From CAIWAH01 sp043755815 (GTDB lineage Bacteria > Verrucomicrobiota > Verrucomicrobiia > Limisphaerales > UBA9464), in assembly GCA_043755815.1 (NCBI GenBank), contig JAYUSF010000224.1, positions 1 through 64,000 on the forward strand: a stretch of DNA of 64,000 nucleotides, given 5' to 3'. The translations under genes were made by a program, and so were the position numbers. The stretch's first letter is position 1. The number at the start of each line of letters is the position of its first letter. This document shows, piece by piece, positions 44,309-52,940 of this stretch. The notes below the pieces were generated by a model. It saw only the letters and a list, made by a program, of their open reading frames with translations. It had not been told where the DNA came from and did not search any database.

Positions 44309-45762
44309 TCGCGCCCGGCCTTCACCCGGTAGAATTGCTGGCGGAACAAGGCCTCGCGCAGATCGGGCAACACCAGCACCCCGCCGGTCCCGAGTTCGCT
44401 CGCGATCGCCGACCATCCTTGCAGGTCGCCGCTGGCTTCGAGCGTGTAACGCCAGCCCTTGAGGCTCGCACACCTCACCTCACCCTGGCCCGCCAGCGTC
44501 ACCCGGCCAATCGGCGTGGGCGGCAGTTCCAATACGACTTTGTCCAGGGAACCGCGCGCCAGGAGCGAGTCGCTCAGCGACGTGGCCTCGTTCCACACCA
44601 TCACCGCAAAGGCGTCCAGTTCGAAGCTGCCAAACGTGTCCGGCAGGCGAAGCGGATACAGCGCCACCGCTTCCCCGCCCGTCGATAGCGTCGGCGTGAC
44701 CGTGCGGGTGGAGGCACGGTATTCGAGGCGGATCCGGAACGTGGTGTTGGTGGCCGGTTCCACCGGAAAGGTGAAGCTGGCCGCCACCTTGCCGGCGGAA
44801 TCCCAAGTGATCACCGAGATCGTCGGGTCCACGACTCCGAAGCCGGGAATTTCGCCGGTCGGAAACCAGGTGAACTCCAACGTGTCCTTCGCGCGACCGG
44901 CGCCACGGAGGTAGCTGTTGGTAAGCGCCCGTTGCAGGTTCAGGAAACCGAGCGACAACGGCATCGCGCCCGGACGGTTCGCCCGGACGCCGCCGAGCAC
45001 TTCGGCCATCGTGAGGTCAAACGAGACCGCGAAATCGTCGGCCGCGGTAAGGCTGGCGGGCAGCGGCAGCGCGAAGAAGCTGTGGGGATTGGCGGTGTCC
45101 CACGTCACGTCGAGGCGTTGGCTGGTCGCATCCCAGCGGAAGAGATTGGTGTTCCCGTGGGCCTCCCAACCGCGCTGCGCGGGATCGGTGGCGAAGTCCT
45201 CGGTCAGCGTCTCAGCGGCACCGGGCTGGGCGAACCAGAGCAGGAAAAGCAAAAGGCTCAATTGGCCGAGAAGCGCGCCAGAATTTACCAGCCTGGAACC
45301 GGCGCCATTTGGCTCCGCAGATACGATCACCGACGGCTGCGGGGCATCCGCCACCGTTTTTGAGTTTCCCGTTTTGATTTCCGGCTTAGCCCACGGGCAA
45401 TGCCGGCAGCCGGAGTCGCAGCAATACCCGCGACGGCGATGATAGGCCTCGGTAAAGACCACGAAGCCGGTGGCGGCGTCGAAATAGAAATCGCCCGCGC
45501 CGGGTTTGGGCGGCCGACGACGGCGGAGGGCGGCTTCCACGCAACTGCGGCAGATGCAGGCGCGGTTGCGCGCCCCTTCCGGCACCTGCGCCAGGAGCTC
45601 ATCCGGAAAGGTCATGGCTTCGCACCAGCAGGGCCCCTTGTAGGCCGCGCTGGTGCAAAGCTGGCAGTCATTCGGGGCGCCGCACAGCTGACAGCACGAA
45701 GCCGGGCACGCGCCACCACAACCCAAGGGAGCCGGGGCGGAAATCGAGGGAACCGGGTTCAT
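44305..45762 (-). CDS. CWC/DUF5522 cysteine-rich domains fused to a secreted LamG-like domain
   Basis: 485 residues. Residues 1-75 carry a Cys-rich CWC pattern (CQLCGAPNDCQLC, GPCWC, ACICRSC). Residues 90-125 match DUF5522 (FYFDAATGFVVFTEAYHRRRG, CCDSGCRHCPW). A hydrophobic segment at about 163-182 (LLGQLSLLLFLLWFAQPGAA) looks like an internal signal peptide or membrane helix, and the last 300 residues are a beta-rich, concanavalin/LamG-like region ending in the module YTLEASGDLQGW ... QQFYRVK. Cytoplasmic metal-binding modules joined to an exported domain is odd; two overlapping genes fused, or a missed internal start, are alternatives. It lies 21 bases after the PEP-CTERM gene. Confidence 0.75.
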   Translation of the reverse strand: MNPVPSISAPAPLGCGGACPASCCQLCGAPNDCQLCTSAAYKGPCWCEAMTFPDELLAQVPEGARNRACICRSCVEAALRRRRPPKPGAGDFYFDAATGFVVFTEAYHRRRGYCCDSGCRHCPWAKPEIKTGNSKTVADAPQPSVIVSAEPNGAGSRLVNSGALLGQLSLLLFLLWFAQPGAAETLTEDFATDPAQRGWEAHGNTNLFRWDATSQRLDVTWDTANPHSFFALPLPASLTAADDFAVSFDLTMAEVLGGVRANRPGAMPLSLGFLNLQRALTNSYLRGAGRAKDTLEFTWFPTGEIPGFGVVDPTISVITWDSAGKVAASFTFPVEPATNTTFRIRLEYRASTRTVTPTLSTGGEAVALYPLRLPDTFGSFELDAFAVMVWNEATSLSDSLLARGSLDKVVLELPPTPIGRVTLAGQGEVRCASLKGWRYTLEASGDLQGWSAIASELGTGGVLVLPDLREALFRQQFYRVKAGRE

Positions 45763-45783
45763 GGAGTCACGCGCGCGGGCGGT

Positions 45784-46650
45784 TCAACGAGGCTGGCCCT
45801 TGGATCGGCGGGGGCCGGCGCCGAGCAACACGCCAAGGCCGGCGCTGAACAGGGCCCAGGTGGCCGGTTCCGGCACGGCGGTCACGGCCGAGAAGCCATC
45901 CATCTCCGCCTTACCAGACAGCACGTCGATTCGGACGTAGCTGATCTCCGGAAGCGTGACGCCCAGTCCACCGCCATCCCGGGCCCAGGCGAGGTCGTAG
46001 CCGATGCCACCGCCACTGCCCGCATAGAGGGCGCGGATTTCGGTCAGCGATTTGCCCGCAAAGCTGGGTCCGGTCAGCGCCGGATTGACCGGCAGGCCGA
46101 AGCTGCCCTGGCCATCGACGGGATAAAGCCCCTCCACCTTGGGCGCGAGCCCGGGGTCGAGGGTGAAGTAGGTAAGGCCGTCCGCACTCACGGAAACGCG
46201 CGTGGCGCCCGTCTGGGCGCCGAACAGCGAGCCATCCGTGGCGGGGGTCCCGATGAAATTGAAGTTCGCGTCAAAGTCGTTCGTGACGATGAAACCGGCG
46301 CCGCCAAAGATCTGGAAATCGAGCCCGAACGGATTCGCCGCCTCGTTCCGGATCGGCGTGGAAAAGCTGACCGTCAGCGAGCCGCCGGTGCCGAGGGAGA
46401 GCAACTGGTCACGGGTGTAAGGCGGCGCCAACGGGTCCACCGGGCCGCCGAACTGGCCGGGGGTGACGCGGCTGGGTTCGCCGAGCACGGCGGCCGTCTG
46501 GTTGTAAGGCAGGCCGCTGCCGAACTCGGTCGCAAAGCCGGTGCCTGGCGTGTAGCTGACAACCCCGGTGGCGTATTGGGCGTGCGCCGCAAGGGCGGAC
46601 GCAAGCAGCGCGACGCCCAAGACAAGGCGGCGCAAGGATGACTGATTCAT
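45784..46650 (-). CDS. PEP-CTERM surface protein under a cobalamin riboswitch
   Basis: 288 residues from the ATG at 46650 (MNQSSLRRLVLGVALLASAL, signal peptide ending AHAQ). The mature part is Gly-rich and beta-rich (GSLTVSFSTPIRNEAANPFG, LDFQIFGGAGFIVTNDFD), and the C-terminus is a PEP-CTERM signal: VPEPATWALFSAGLGVLLGA then a basic tail. It is thus a predicted exosortase substrate exposed at the surface. The upstream cobalamin riboswitch implies repression by B12, so a corrinoid-binding or uptake-related role is plausible (inference). Two further genes follow in the same direction. Confidence 0.88.
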   Translation of the reverse strand: MNQSSLRRLVLGVALLASALAAHAQYATGVVSYTPGTGFATEFGSGLPYNQTAAVLGEPSRVTPGQFGGPVDPLAPPYTRDQLLSLGTGGSLTVSFSTPIRNEAANPFGLDFQIFGGAGFIVTNDFDANFNFIGTPATDGSLFGAQTGATRVSVSADGLTYFTLDPGLAPKVEGLYPVDGQGSFGLPVNPALTGPSFAGKSLTEIRALYAGSGGGIGYDLAWARDGGGLGVTLPEISYVRIDVLSGKAEMDGFSAVTAVPEPATWALFSAGLGVLLGAGPRRSKGQPR

Positions 46651-46760
46651 GACTGATCTGTGGTTCCGAACCACGCGCGTTCCACACGCGTGGCGGTTGG
46701 GTGTCCAGGAGACCAGTGCAGGGGGATGGAGTTTGCAGGCGGCGGACGCGACGCCTCGGC

Positions 46761-46806
46761 CGAAAAGCAAAACGCCTTCCTCCCCGCGAAACTGAGAATG
46801 AAGGCG
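46761..46806 (-). terminator. intrinsic terminator, probable riboswitch expression platform
   Basis: On the minus strand CGCCTTC (46800-46806) pairs with GAAGGCG (46773-46779) and is followed by TTTTGCTTTT. It lies about 120 bases downstream of the cobalamin aptamer and 110 bases before the PEP-CTERM start codon, the position expected for ligand-dependent termination. Confidence 0.65.
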
Positions 46807-46923
46807 TGTGACAATCACATTTCCGGCGCGCAGACAGGCGCACCGGCTGGCCTCATCCTTCGCTTGGCGGCGAAGCAGAAGCGGACAAGCCGGCCAACCG
46901 GCCGATGCCCACTTCCTGACGAG

Positions 46924-47080
46924 CACTGCCGGCGCGATGTCCGGACTCCGGGCTTAAACCTCGCTCCCGCCTTCCCAGTCTTGCGACCAGTGGCTGTCTT
47001 CACCGACCAGGGAGTCTGTAACCCGATACCGTGGCGCAACCGTCCCCGAATCTCACGGGGTTCCCGCACCTCCGACAGTG
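46924..47080 (-). promoter_or_regulatory. cobalamin (B12) riboswitch aptamer
   Basis: Read on the minus strand, the ~157-base region shows the cobalamin aptamer landmarks in order: GGTGCGGGAACCCCGTGAGA, CGGTTGCGCCACGGTATCGG, CAGAC, GCCACTGG, TGGGAAGGCGGGAGCGAGG, and the B12 box AGCCCGGAGTCCGGACATCG. Closing P1 arms CACTG (47076-47080) and CAGTG (46924-46928) are complementary. Adenosylcobalamin binding should reduce expression of the downstream PEP-CTERM gene. It lies 98 bases downstream of the kup stop codon, so a promoter in that gap is expected. Confidence 0.88.
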
Positions 47081-47177
47081 TTTGAAACATTGCCAGCCTC
47101 TCGCGAAGCCGGCGCTTCAAGGAACGGCGGTGATATGAGGGTGCGCGGGTGGGATTTCAAATTCCAAATTGGGAATC

Positions 47178-49067
47178 TTAAATCTCCACCTGCATCCCGA
47201 GTTCCACCACGCGGTTGGGCGGCAGCCGGAAGAACGCGGTGGCCGAGTGGGCGTTGCGGGACATGAGCGCAAACAGCCGTTCCCGCCAGATCGCCATGCC
47301 GCTCTTCTTGGACGGAATGATCGTCTCGCGGCTCACAAAAAATGAGGTCTCGTGCTCGCGACACTTGAGGCCAAGTTCGCCGCAGCGACGCAGGATGTCG
47401 GGAATGTCCGGCTCCTCCATGAAACCATAGCGGGCCCGCACCCGCCAAAAGGCTTCCCCGAGGTCCTCGACGGACATCCGGGTCTCGTCCTCCACATGGG
47501 GCGATTCGTCGACCGAAACCGTCATGAAGACGACACGTTCATGGAGCACCTTGTTGTGTTTCAGGTTGTGCAGCAGCGCGATGGGCACGCCATCAGGGTT
47601 CCCGGCGAGGTAGATGCCGGTGCCCTTCACGCGCGGAATCTCGCGGCGACCGAGGCTGGACAGGAATTGGTCCACGGGCAGGGCCGACTGGCGCATGCGT
47701 TCCCACAGCAGCGTCCGCCCCTTGCGCCAGGTGGTCATGAGCGTGAACAGGATCGCCCCCACCACCAGCGGGAACCAGCCGCCGTGGGCGATTTTCAGCG
47801 AGTTGGCGCTGAAGAAGGAGACCTCGACGACGAGGAAGACCAGGGTCAATCCGCCGGCGGCCGCGAACGACCAGTTCCACAGGCGGCGGGCGGCAAAATA
47901 GAACAGGACCGTGTCGATGATCATCGTGAGCGTGACCCCCACACCGTAGGCGGCGGTCAGGTTGGACGAAGAGCGGAAGGCCAGCACCAAGGCGAGACAC
48001 GACACCATGAGCGCCCAATTGACGTGGGGAATGTAGATCTGCCCGCGCTCCCTTTCGCTCGTGTGTTCGATGGCGAGGCGAGGCAGGAAGCCAAGCTGGA
48101 TGGCCTGCATCGTCAGCGAATAGACCCCGCTGATGAGCGCCTGTGACGCAATGACCGCCGCCGCCGTCGCGAGCCCAACCAGGGGCAGGAGTGCCCATTT
48201 GGGGGCCAGATTGTAAAAGGGATTTACGGCGGTCTCAGGATGCTCAATGAGCAGCGCGCCCTGACCAAAGTAGTTCAAAAGGAGTGCGGGCAGGACCAGG
48301 CCGAACCAAGCCCGGCGGATCGGGCGGGCGCCGAAATGTCCCATGTCCGCATAGAGCGCCTCGCCGCCCGTCGCCACGAGGAACACCGCGCCCAAGACCA
48401 CGAACCCCTCCCCGCGGTTTTCCAGGAAAAACTGCACCGCATGATGCGGACTGACCGCCCCCAGCACGGTGGGATGCTGGATGATCCCCTTGATCCCGAG
48501 CAGCCCAATGGTCACAAACCACACGATCATCACCGGACCGAACACGTTGCCGATGGCGCCGGTGCCGGCCCGCTGCACGCTGAACAGGCCGATCAGGACC
48601 GCGAGCGCGAGCGGAACCACGAACGGCTTCAGCTTCAAGGTCACCACCTCCAACCCTTCGACGGCGCCGAGCACCGTGACCGGCGGCGTAATCATGCCAT
48701 CGCCGTAAAGCAGCGCGGCGCCGAAAACTCCCAGCAGGGTCATCACCATCGCCCGGCGCCCCCGCCCGGCCGCGGTCTTCCGGTCAGGAAAAGCCAACGC
48801 CAGCAACGATAGGATTCCGCCTTCGCCCTTGTTGTCCGCCCGAAGCACGAAGACCAGGTATTTGACCGAAACCACCAGGATCAGGGACCAGATGATCAGG
48901 GACAGCACCCCGTAAACGTTGTCCGGAGTCGGGGCGACCCCATGGACCCCGTTGAAGCATTCGCGCATCGCGTAAAGCGGGCTGGTGCCGATATCGCCGT
49001 AAACCACGCCCAACGCGGCCAGCGTCAGGGCCGCCGTCCGGCTCGGTTTGGAAGATTCCGTGTGCAT
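47178..49067 (-). CDS. kup: Kup-type low-affinity potassium uptake protein
   Basis: 629 residues. Inner-membrane K+/H+ symporter with about twelve transmembrane helices. Family signature at the N-terminus LAALGVVYGDIGTSPLYA, then VLRADNKGEGGILSLLALA, FGAALLYGDGMITPPVTVLGA and a soluble C-terminal domain of about 160 residues. Full length for the family. A gene for a small PH-like membrane protein lies 11 bases upstream on the same strand and is probably co-transcribed. Confidence 0.95.
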   Translation of the reverse strand: MHTESSKPSRTAALTLAALGVVYGDIGTSPLYAMRECFNGVHGVAPTPDNVYGVLSLIIWSLILVVSVKYLVFVLRADNKGEGGILSLLALAFPDRKTAAGRGRRAMVMTLLGVFGAALLYGDGMITPPVTVLGAVEGLEVVTLKLKPFVVPLALAVLIGLFSVQRAGTGAIGNVFGPVMIVWFVTIGLLGIKGIIQHPTVLGAVSPHHAVQFFLENRGEGFVVLGAVFLVATGGEALYADMGHFGARPIRRAWFGLVLPALLLNYFGQGALLIEHPETAVNPFYNLAPKWALLPLVGLATAAAVIASQALISGVYSLTMQAIQLGFLPRLAIEHTSERERGQIYIPHVNWALMVSCLALVLAFRSSSNLTAAYGVGVTLTMIIDTVLFYFAARRLWNWSFAAAGGLTLVFLVVEVSFFSANSLKIAHGGWFPLVVGAILFTLMTTWRKGRTLLWERMRQSALPVDQFLSSLGRREIPRVKGTGIYLAGNPDGVPIALLHNLKHNKVLHERVVFMTVSVDESPHVEDETRMSVEDLGEAFWRVRARYGFMEEPDIPDILRRCGELGLKCREHETSFFVSRETIIPSKKSGMAIWRERLFALMSRNAHSATAFFRLPPNRVVELGMQVEI

Positions 49068-49078
49068 GGAAAAAACGG

Positions 49079-49513
49079 TCAGGTGGCCACCAAACCCAGT
49101 TTCAGGGCGGCAATGAGGTTCTGCGGTTCGTCCGTGCCCACGGCCAGCTTCTTGCCGTCCTTCAGCGTGAACGCCACGGCCTCAAAGCCGGCGACGTTGT
49201 AGAGCCAGCCAAACTTCGTGTAGTGAATGCCCCAGCCTTCCAGCCAGGTGGTGCGGACGGGGCGGGCTTCGGCAATGTGAGCCACGGGAATGCTTCGGCG
49301 GATCAGGCCGGGACCAAAGCGCCAGTGCAGTTGCCGGTCGGCGACCTCAACTGAAATCGAGCCGAACAGCCAAGCCACCGCGACCAGCACCGGAATGCCG
49401 GAAAGTGCACCCCAGACGCGCGTCGAGGCGGCAAACCCCGCCAACAGGACTGCCATCACCGCGGGAAACAATAGCCAGCGGCCCGCCCGCTGTGTGTGCG
49501 AGTAAGTCTTCAT
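49079..49513 (-). CDS. small membrane protein with PH-like domain
   Basis: 144 residues from the ATG at 49513 (MKTYSHTQRAGRWLLFPAVM). Two hydrophobic helices (about 11-30 and 38-55) are followed by a compact beta-rich domain (VEVADRQLHWRFGPGLIRRSI, EGWGIHYTKFGWLYNVAGFEAVAFTL) reminiscent of bacterial PH (YdbS/PrsW-neighbour type) domains. Immediately upstream of kup. Function unknown. Confidence 0.72.
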   Translation of the reverse strand: MKTYSHTQRAGRWLLFPAVMAVLLAGFAASTRVWGALSGIPVLVAVAWLFGSISVEVADRQLHWRFGPGLIRRSIPVAHIAEARPVRTTWLEGWGIHYTKFGWLYNVAGFEAVAFTLKDGKKLAVGTDEPQNLIAALKLGLVAT

Positions 49514-49890
49514 CGCGAATACCGTCCCGGACGCACCAAGGTTGGGGCGTCGTCCTGCCGCGTCCGAATGGAGGCGGGACGGCCCTTCCAAATGCCTGCG
49601 GAGTTAGCTGACGGACTGGAGCCTGGAAGTGCCCCCGGACCACCGGTTACCCGGTGCCGCACGCCCCGGCCGTGGCATTTCCGCCCCGGCTGATGGGTCC
49701 CCCGCGCCCGGATCTTGGAATCGGCCGGGCTTCGGCTGCGGGCGCGAGTAGTGCAAAAACCGGCCGCCCTGTCAAACGACCGGTCCGCCGGCCGAGTTCC
49801 CGCAACCTTCACGGGGAGCCTCCTGAGGCACATCGACGCGCACACTGCAAATGCTGGCCGGAGTCGCCACTGCCCGGGAATTGACGGCCG
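49514..49890. other. intergenic region, no gene supported
   Basis: About 377 bases between the PH-like gene start and the end of the zinc-ribbon gene. Short frames here have no hydrophobic core, conserved motif or usable start, and look like frame shadows. It presumably carries the promoter of the PH-like/kup unit. No named repeat or RNA was recognised. Confidence 0.45.
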
Positions 49891-50106
49891 TCACTTGGTC
49901 AGGAACCAGTGGATGAACCCGCAGCCGTTGCACACCAGGCAGTAGGCCTGCCGGTCCACCCAGTCGGGATTCATCGTGGTGGTCAGGGCCGTGTCCAAAT
50001 GGGACCGGCGCTGGTGAAACGATTCGTGCTGGCACATCAGGCACTTGAGCCGGTGACCGGCGACTTCTACGGGGGCGGCTTCGGTCTTGATGCTGTTCAG
50101 GGGCAT
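49891..50106 (-). CDS. small zinc-ribbon protein
   Basis: 71 residues from the ATG at 50106 (MPLNSIKTEAAPVEV). Two CxxC knuckles, LKCLMCQHESFHQRRS near residue 20 and CLVCNGCGFIHWF near the C-terminus, are the pattern of small zinc-ribbon proteins. The reading frame is open much further upstream, but that part lies antisense in the nucleotidyltransferase gene. Function unknown. Confidence 0.75.
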   Translation of the reverse strand: MPLNSIKTEAAPVEVAGHRLKCLMCQHESFHQRRSHLDTALTTTMNPDWVDRQAYCLVCNGCGFIHWFLTK

Positions 50107-50305
50107 AGGTGGGCAGGGATTGGGGCAAGGGTGACGGGGAAGCTGAGACGCTGTCCGAAGTGATCGGAAGACAGACGAACCCAGCGGTGCGCGCTCGCTT
50201 TCATGGGGAACGACCCCATCCAGCCACGCCGGGCGGTGAAATGAAAAGCCTTTCGTCGCCGGCTTGCTGCCGTCCATGCGCTTTGCCACGGTAACCGCAC
50301 CCGAA

Positions 50306-51151
50306 ATGAAGCTCCGCAAAGCCGTCATCACCGCCGCCGGGAAGAACCAGCGCACGCTGCCGCTCCAGTCCCTCGTGGACCGGGACGGCGCCACCAAGAC
50401 CGCCCTGGCGATCATCATCGAGGAGGCGCTGGCCGCCGGGGTGGAGGAAATCGGGGTCGTCATCTGTCCAGGCGACCAGGCGGCCTACACCTCGGCGGCG
50501 GGCCGGCACGCGCCCCGGCTTCGATTCATTGAGCAGGCGGAACCCCTCGGCTACGGCCACGCCGTGTGGTGCGCGCGGGAATTTGTCGGCGACGCCCCGT
50601 TCCTGCTGCTGGTGGGCGACCATCTTTATGTCAGCACGCAGGCGAATGGCTGCGCGAAACAACTGGTGGAGGTCGCCTGCGCGGCTGACTGCGCCGTATC
50701 GGCCGTGCAGGCCACGCACGAGAGCAAGCTGCCCTTTTATGGTGCGGTCGGCGGAAAGCTGGTCCCCGGCCAAACCGGCCTGCACGAGCTTAGCGACGTG
50801 CTGGAAAAGCCGACCCCTACGGAAGCGGAACAGCGGCTCGTCGTGCCGGGACTCCGGGCCGGGCACTACCTGTGTTTCTTCGGCATGCACGTGCTCACTC
50901 CGGCGGTGATGAACCTGCTGGGCTCCCTGGTGGCGGCCAACGCCGGCCGCGGCGGAGTCCACCTGTCGACAGCCCTGGCCCAACTGGCCCGCCGGGAGCG
51001 TTACCTCGCCTTTGAAGCCAACGGTCGCCGCTACGATCTGGGGGCAAAATACGGCCTGTTGACCGCCCAGCTGGCGTTGGCTTTGGAGGGTGGTGACCGG
51101 GACGAAGTGCTCGCCGGACTCGTCGAACTGCTGGCCCAACGGGCGCGCTAG
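50306..51151 (+). CDS. nucleotidyltransferase (UTP-glucose-1-phosphate uridylyltransferase-like)
   Basis: 281 residues from the ATG at 50306 (MKLRKAVITAAGKNQRTLP); earlier in-frame starts at 50264 and 50276 add little. Fold features of GT-A nucleotidyltransferases: N-terminal ITAAGKNQRTLPLQS, LIFIEQ-type strand (LRFIEQAEPLGYGHAVWCA), and the metal-binding LLLVGDHLYVS. The loop departs from the classic GxGxR of GalU, and the protein ends with the expected YDLGAKYGLLTAQLALAL. It probably makes an NDP-sugar; substrate uncertain. Confidence 0.8.
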   Translation: MKLRKAVITAAGKNQRTLPLQSLVDRDGATKTALAIIIEEALAAGVEEIGVVICPGDQAAYTSAAGRHAPRLRFIEQAEPLGYGHAVWCAREFVGDAPFLLLVGDHLYVSTQANGCAKQLVEVACAADCAVSAVQATHESKLPFYGAVGGKLVPGQTGLHELSDVLEKPTPTEAEQRLVVPGLRAGHYLCFFGMHVLTPAVMNLLGSLVAANAGRGGVHLSTALAQLARRERYLAFEANGRRYDLGAKYGLLTAQLALALEGGDRDEVLAGLVELLAQRAR

Positions 51152-51157
51152 CCGGAG

Positions 51158-52192
51158 CTACTTCCGCTTTCCAGTGTCGGCCTTGATCCGGGCCCGCTCG
51201 GCTTCGAGCGTTTGCCGACGGGATTGGAGCTCGCCGAGCGCGTCCTTGATCGCCGACTCCAGGCGGCGTTTCAGCCCCGCGGAGTAGAACGGGCTGGTTC
51301 GATTCGCCTCAAGCTCAGCCTGCCGGGCGGAGATTTCCGCCTGCACCAACCCGATCTCCCGCTCCACCTGTGCCGGCCGGGAAACCGGTTCGGCGCCAGA
51401 CTTGGGTTCCTTGGTTTTTCCCTGAAGCAGCTCTTGGACTGTCCGCGGACGAAACTCCGCTTCGAGTTTCTTCAGAAAGTCGGCGGCTTCGCGATTGGCC
51501 TGCACGTAGCCCAGCAGTTCACGGAACCGGGCGCCGCCTTCCGGCCGCTTGGCCGCCCAATGGCCCAGCATCACGTCCACCCGCGCCCAAAAGGTGTTGC
51601 GATCCTCCTCGTCCCATTCTTTCAGGGTGACCTCGTCGCCCGGCTTCGGTTCCCGTGCATGCAACCGCCCGAAGAGCGCCATCTCTTCGGGAGTGCCCGC
51701 CCACAGTTGCTGCGGCAACTCCGCCGCCTTCCTGGCGATGAGCTCAGCTTCGCCCTTGGCTTCGCCTTCGGCCCACTTCACCCAAGTGTCCGCTTCACTC
51801 AGAGCTCCCAGCAGTTCGCCGTCATGGAGGGCGGCGCGCGCCCGGATCTGGTAGGCCAACGCGTGCACCCGCCGCTCCGCGGCAGGGACCTTTTCGGGCG
51901 TCGCTTCCGGTCCCACCACCGTCCACCGGCGCAGGATCACGGTGGACGCCAGTTCCCGAAGCTTGGTCCAGCCCCCATCGGGTGCCGTCGCGTTGCGTTG
52001 TTTCAACGCCTCTTCCAGGACGCGCGTTGTCTTTTCCAACTCCGGATCAGGCGCCGCCACCTTCAGCGGAATGGCCCGGGCATTGCCCAGGGCAGCGACC
52101 GGAATCCGGTTGGTGGCCTTCTGCGTCTGCGCGGCAGCCGGGGAAAGCAGACCGGCCACCAGACCGGTCAAGGCGAGACAGGAAATGCGCAC
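51158..52192 (-). CDS. secreted protein with C-terminal coiled coil, unknown
   Basis: 344 residues from the GTG at 52192, which gives a clean signal peptide (RISCLALTGLVAGLLSPAAA then QTQ); the frame extends to a GTG at 52276 but that overlaps the upstream gene. Helix-rich middle part (ELEKTTRVLEEALKQRN, LASTVILRRWTVVG) and a long charged coiled coil near the end (VEREIGLVQAEISARQAELEA, ELQSRRQTLEAERARIK). No family recognised. It shares direction with the gene that precedes it by 37 bases. Confidence 0.7.
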   Translation of the reverse strand: MRISCLALTGLVAGLLSPAAAQTQKATNRIPVAALGNARAIPLKVAAPDPELEKTTRVLEEALKQRNATAPDGGWTKLRELASTVILRRWTVVGPEATPEKVPAAERRVHALAYQIRARAALHDGELLGALSEADTWVKWAEGEAKGEAELIARKAAELPQQLWAGTPEEMALFGRLHAREPKPGDEVTLKEWDEEDRNTFWARVDVMLGHWAAKRPEGGARFRELLGYVQANREAADFLKKLEAEFRPRTVQELLQGKTKEPKSGAEPVSRPAQVEREIGLVQAEISARQAELEANRTSPFYSAGLKRRLESAIKDALGELQSRRQTLEAERARIKADTGKRK

Positions 52193-52229
52193 GGCGTCGA
52201 ATAGCAGGCGGGCAAGGCTGACGACGGGC

Positions 52230-52790
52230 TCAGCGCGCGTAGATTCCGCAGGGAGCAAACACCGCGGCCGGGCCACCGGAAATGCCCACGGGCGGCACCA
52301 TGATCGACACCGGCGCGCCGTTGACGGTGAGTTCGGCGGTCGTGGCGACGGCTTCGATTCCCTGTTGGAAGAACGGCGGCATGGCCGAAGGGACGCGACT
52401 GATGAGTTCCGCCTCCCTGAGGCCGCTGAGCCGGGTCTTGAAGACGTGTCCGGCGACCGTGATGGTGGCGCTGACTTCGGCCGGCGCGCTCAGGCTGATC
52501 TCGATCTGCGCGGACAAAACCGGGGCGTTTTCAAACGGTGTGCCGGCAAAAATCTTGGGCCCGAAATACGCGCCCACCTTCGAGTCCGGCGAAACGAAAC
52601 CCATGACGGACGGCGGTTGGGCGGGATCCGGCTGGAAGAAGATCATGCCGGCGGGGGCCGAGCCGACCGGGGTGTGGACCATCCGCGCGACGTGGACGAT
52701 GACGTTGGGCATCGCCAAACCCGGCTGCGTGACAGCGACGAGATCGACTCCACCTTCCCAGGACATCCAGTTGTTAATGAGCGTAGCCAT
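52230..52790 (-). CDS. hypothetical protein
   Basis: 186 residues from the ATG at 52790 (MATLINNWMSWEGGVD); the frame extends to 52850 but the added residues are unlike protein. No signal peptide or membrane helix. A mixed beta-rich sequence (VLSAQIEISLSAPAEVSATITVAG, GHVFKTRLSG) with many Pro and Gly. Not recognised. Transcribed leftward, divergent from folC. Confidence 0.55.
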   Translation of the reverse strand: MATLINNWMSWEGGVDLVAVTQPGLAMPNVIVHVARMVHTPVGSAPAGMIFFQPDPAQPPSVMGFVSPDSKVGAYFGPKIFAGTPFENAPVLSAQIEISLSAPAEVSATITVAGHVFKTRLSGLREAELISRVPSAMPPFFQQGIEAVATTAELTVNGAPVSIMVPPVGISGGPAAVFAPCGIYAR

Positions 52791-52940
52791 AAAATTGAAC
52801 CGTGATTGTGGTTGCGCGGGCATTCTTCGTCGAACTCGCGCCGTCGACAATACGTGTTTCTACGTAAGCGCGGCTCCGGCGGGCGGAATCCCGATGCCCG
52901 GCGCTTTGACAAAGGACCGCACCGTGGCCCAGAAAACGCC

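Noticed and set aside
49891..50463. Long version of the zinc-ribbon gene
   Set aside because: The upstream two thirds lie antisense to the nucleotidyltransferase start and lack any motif; the short form from 50106 is preferred.
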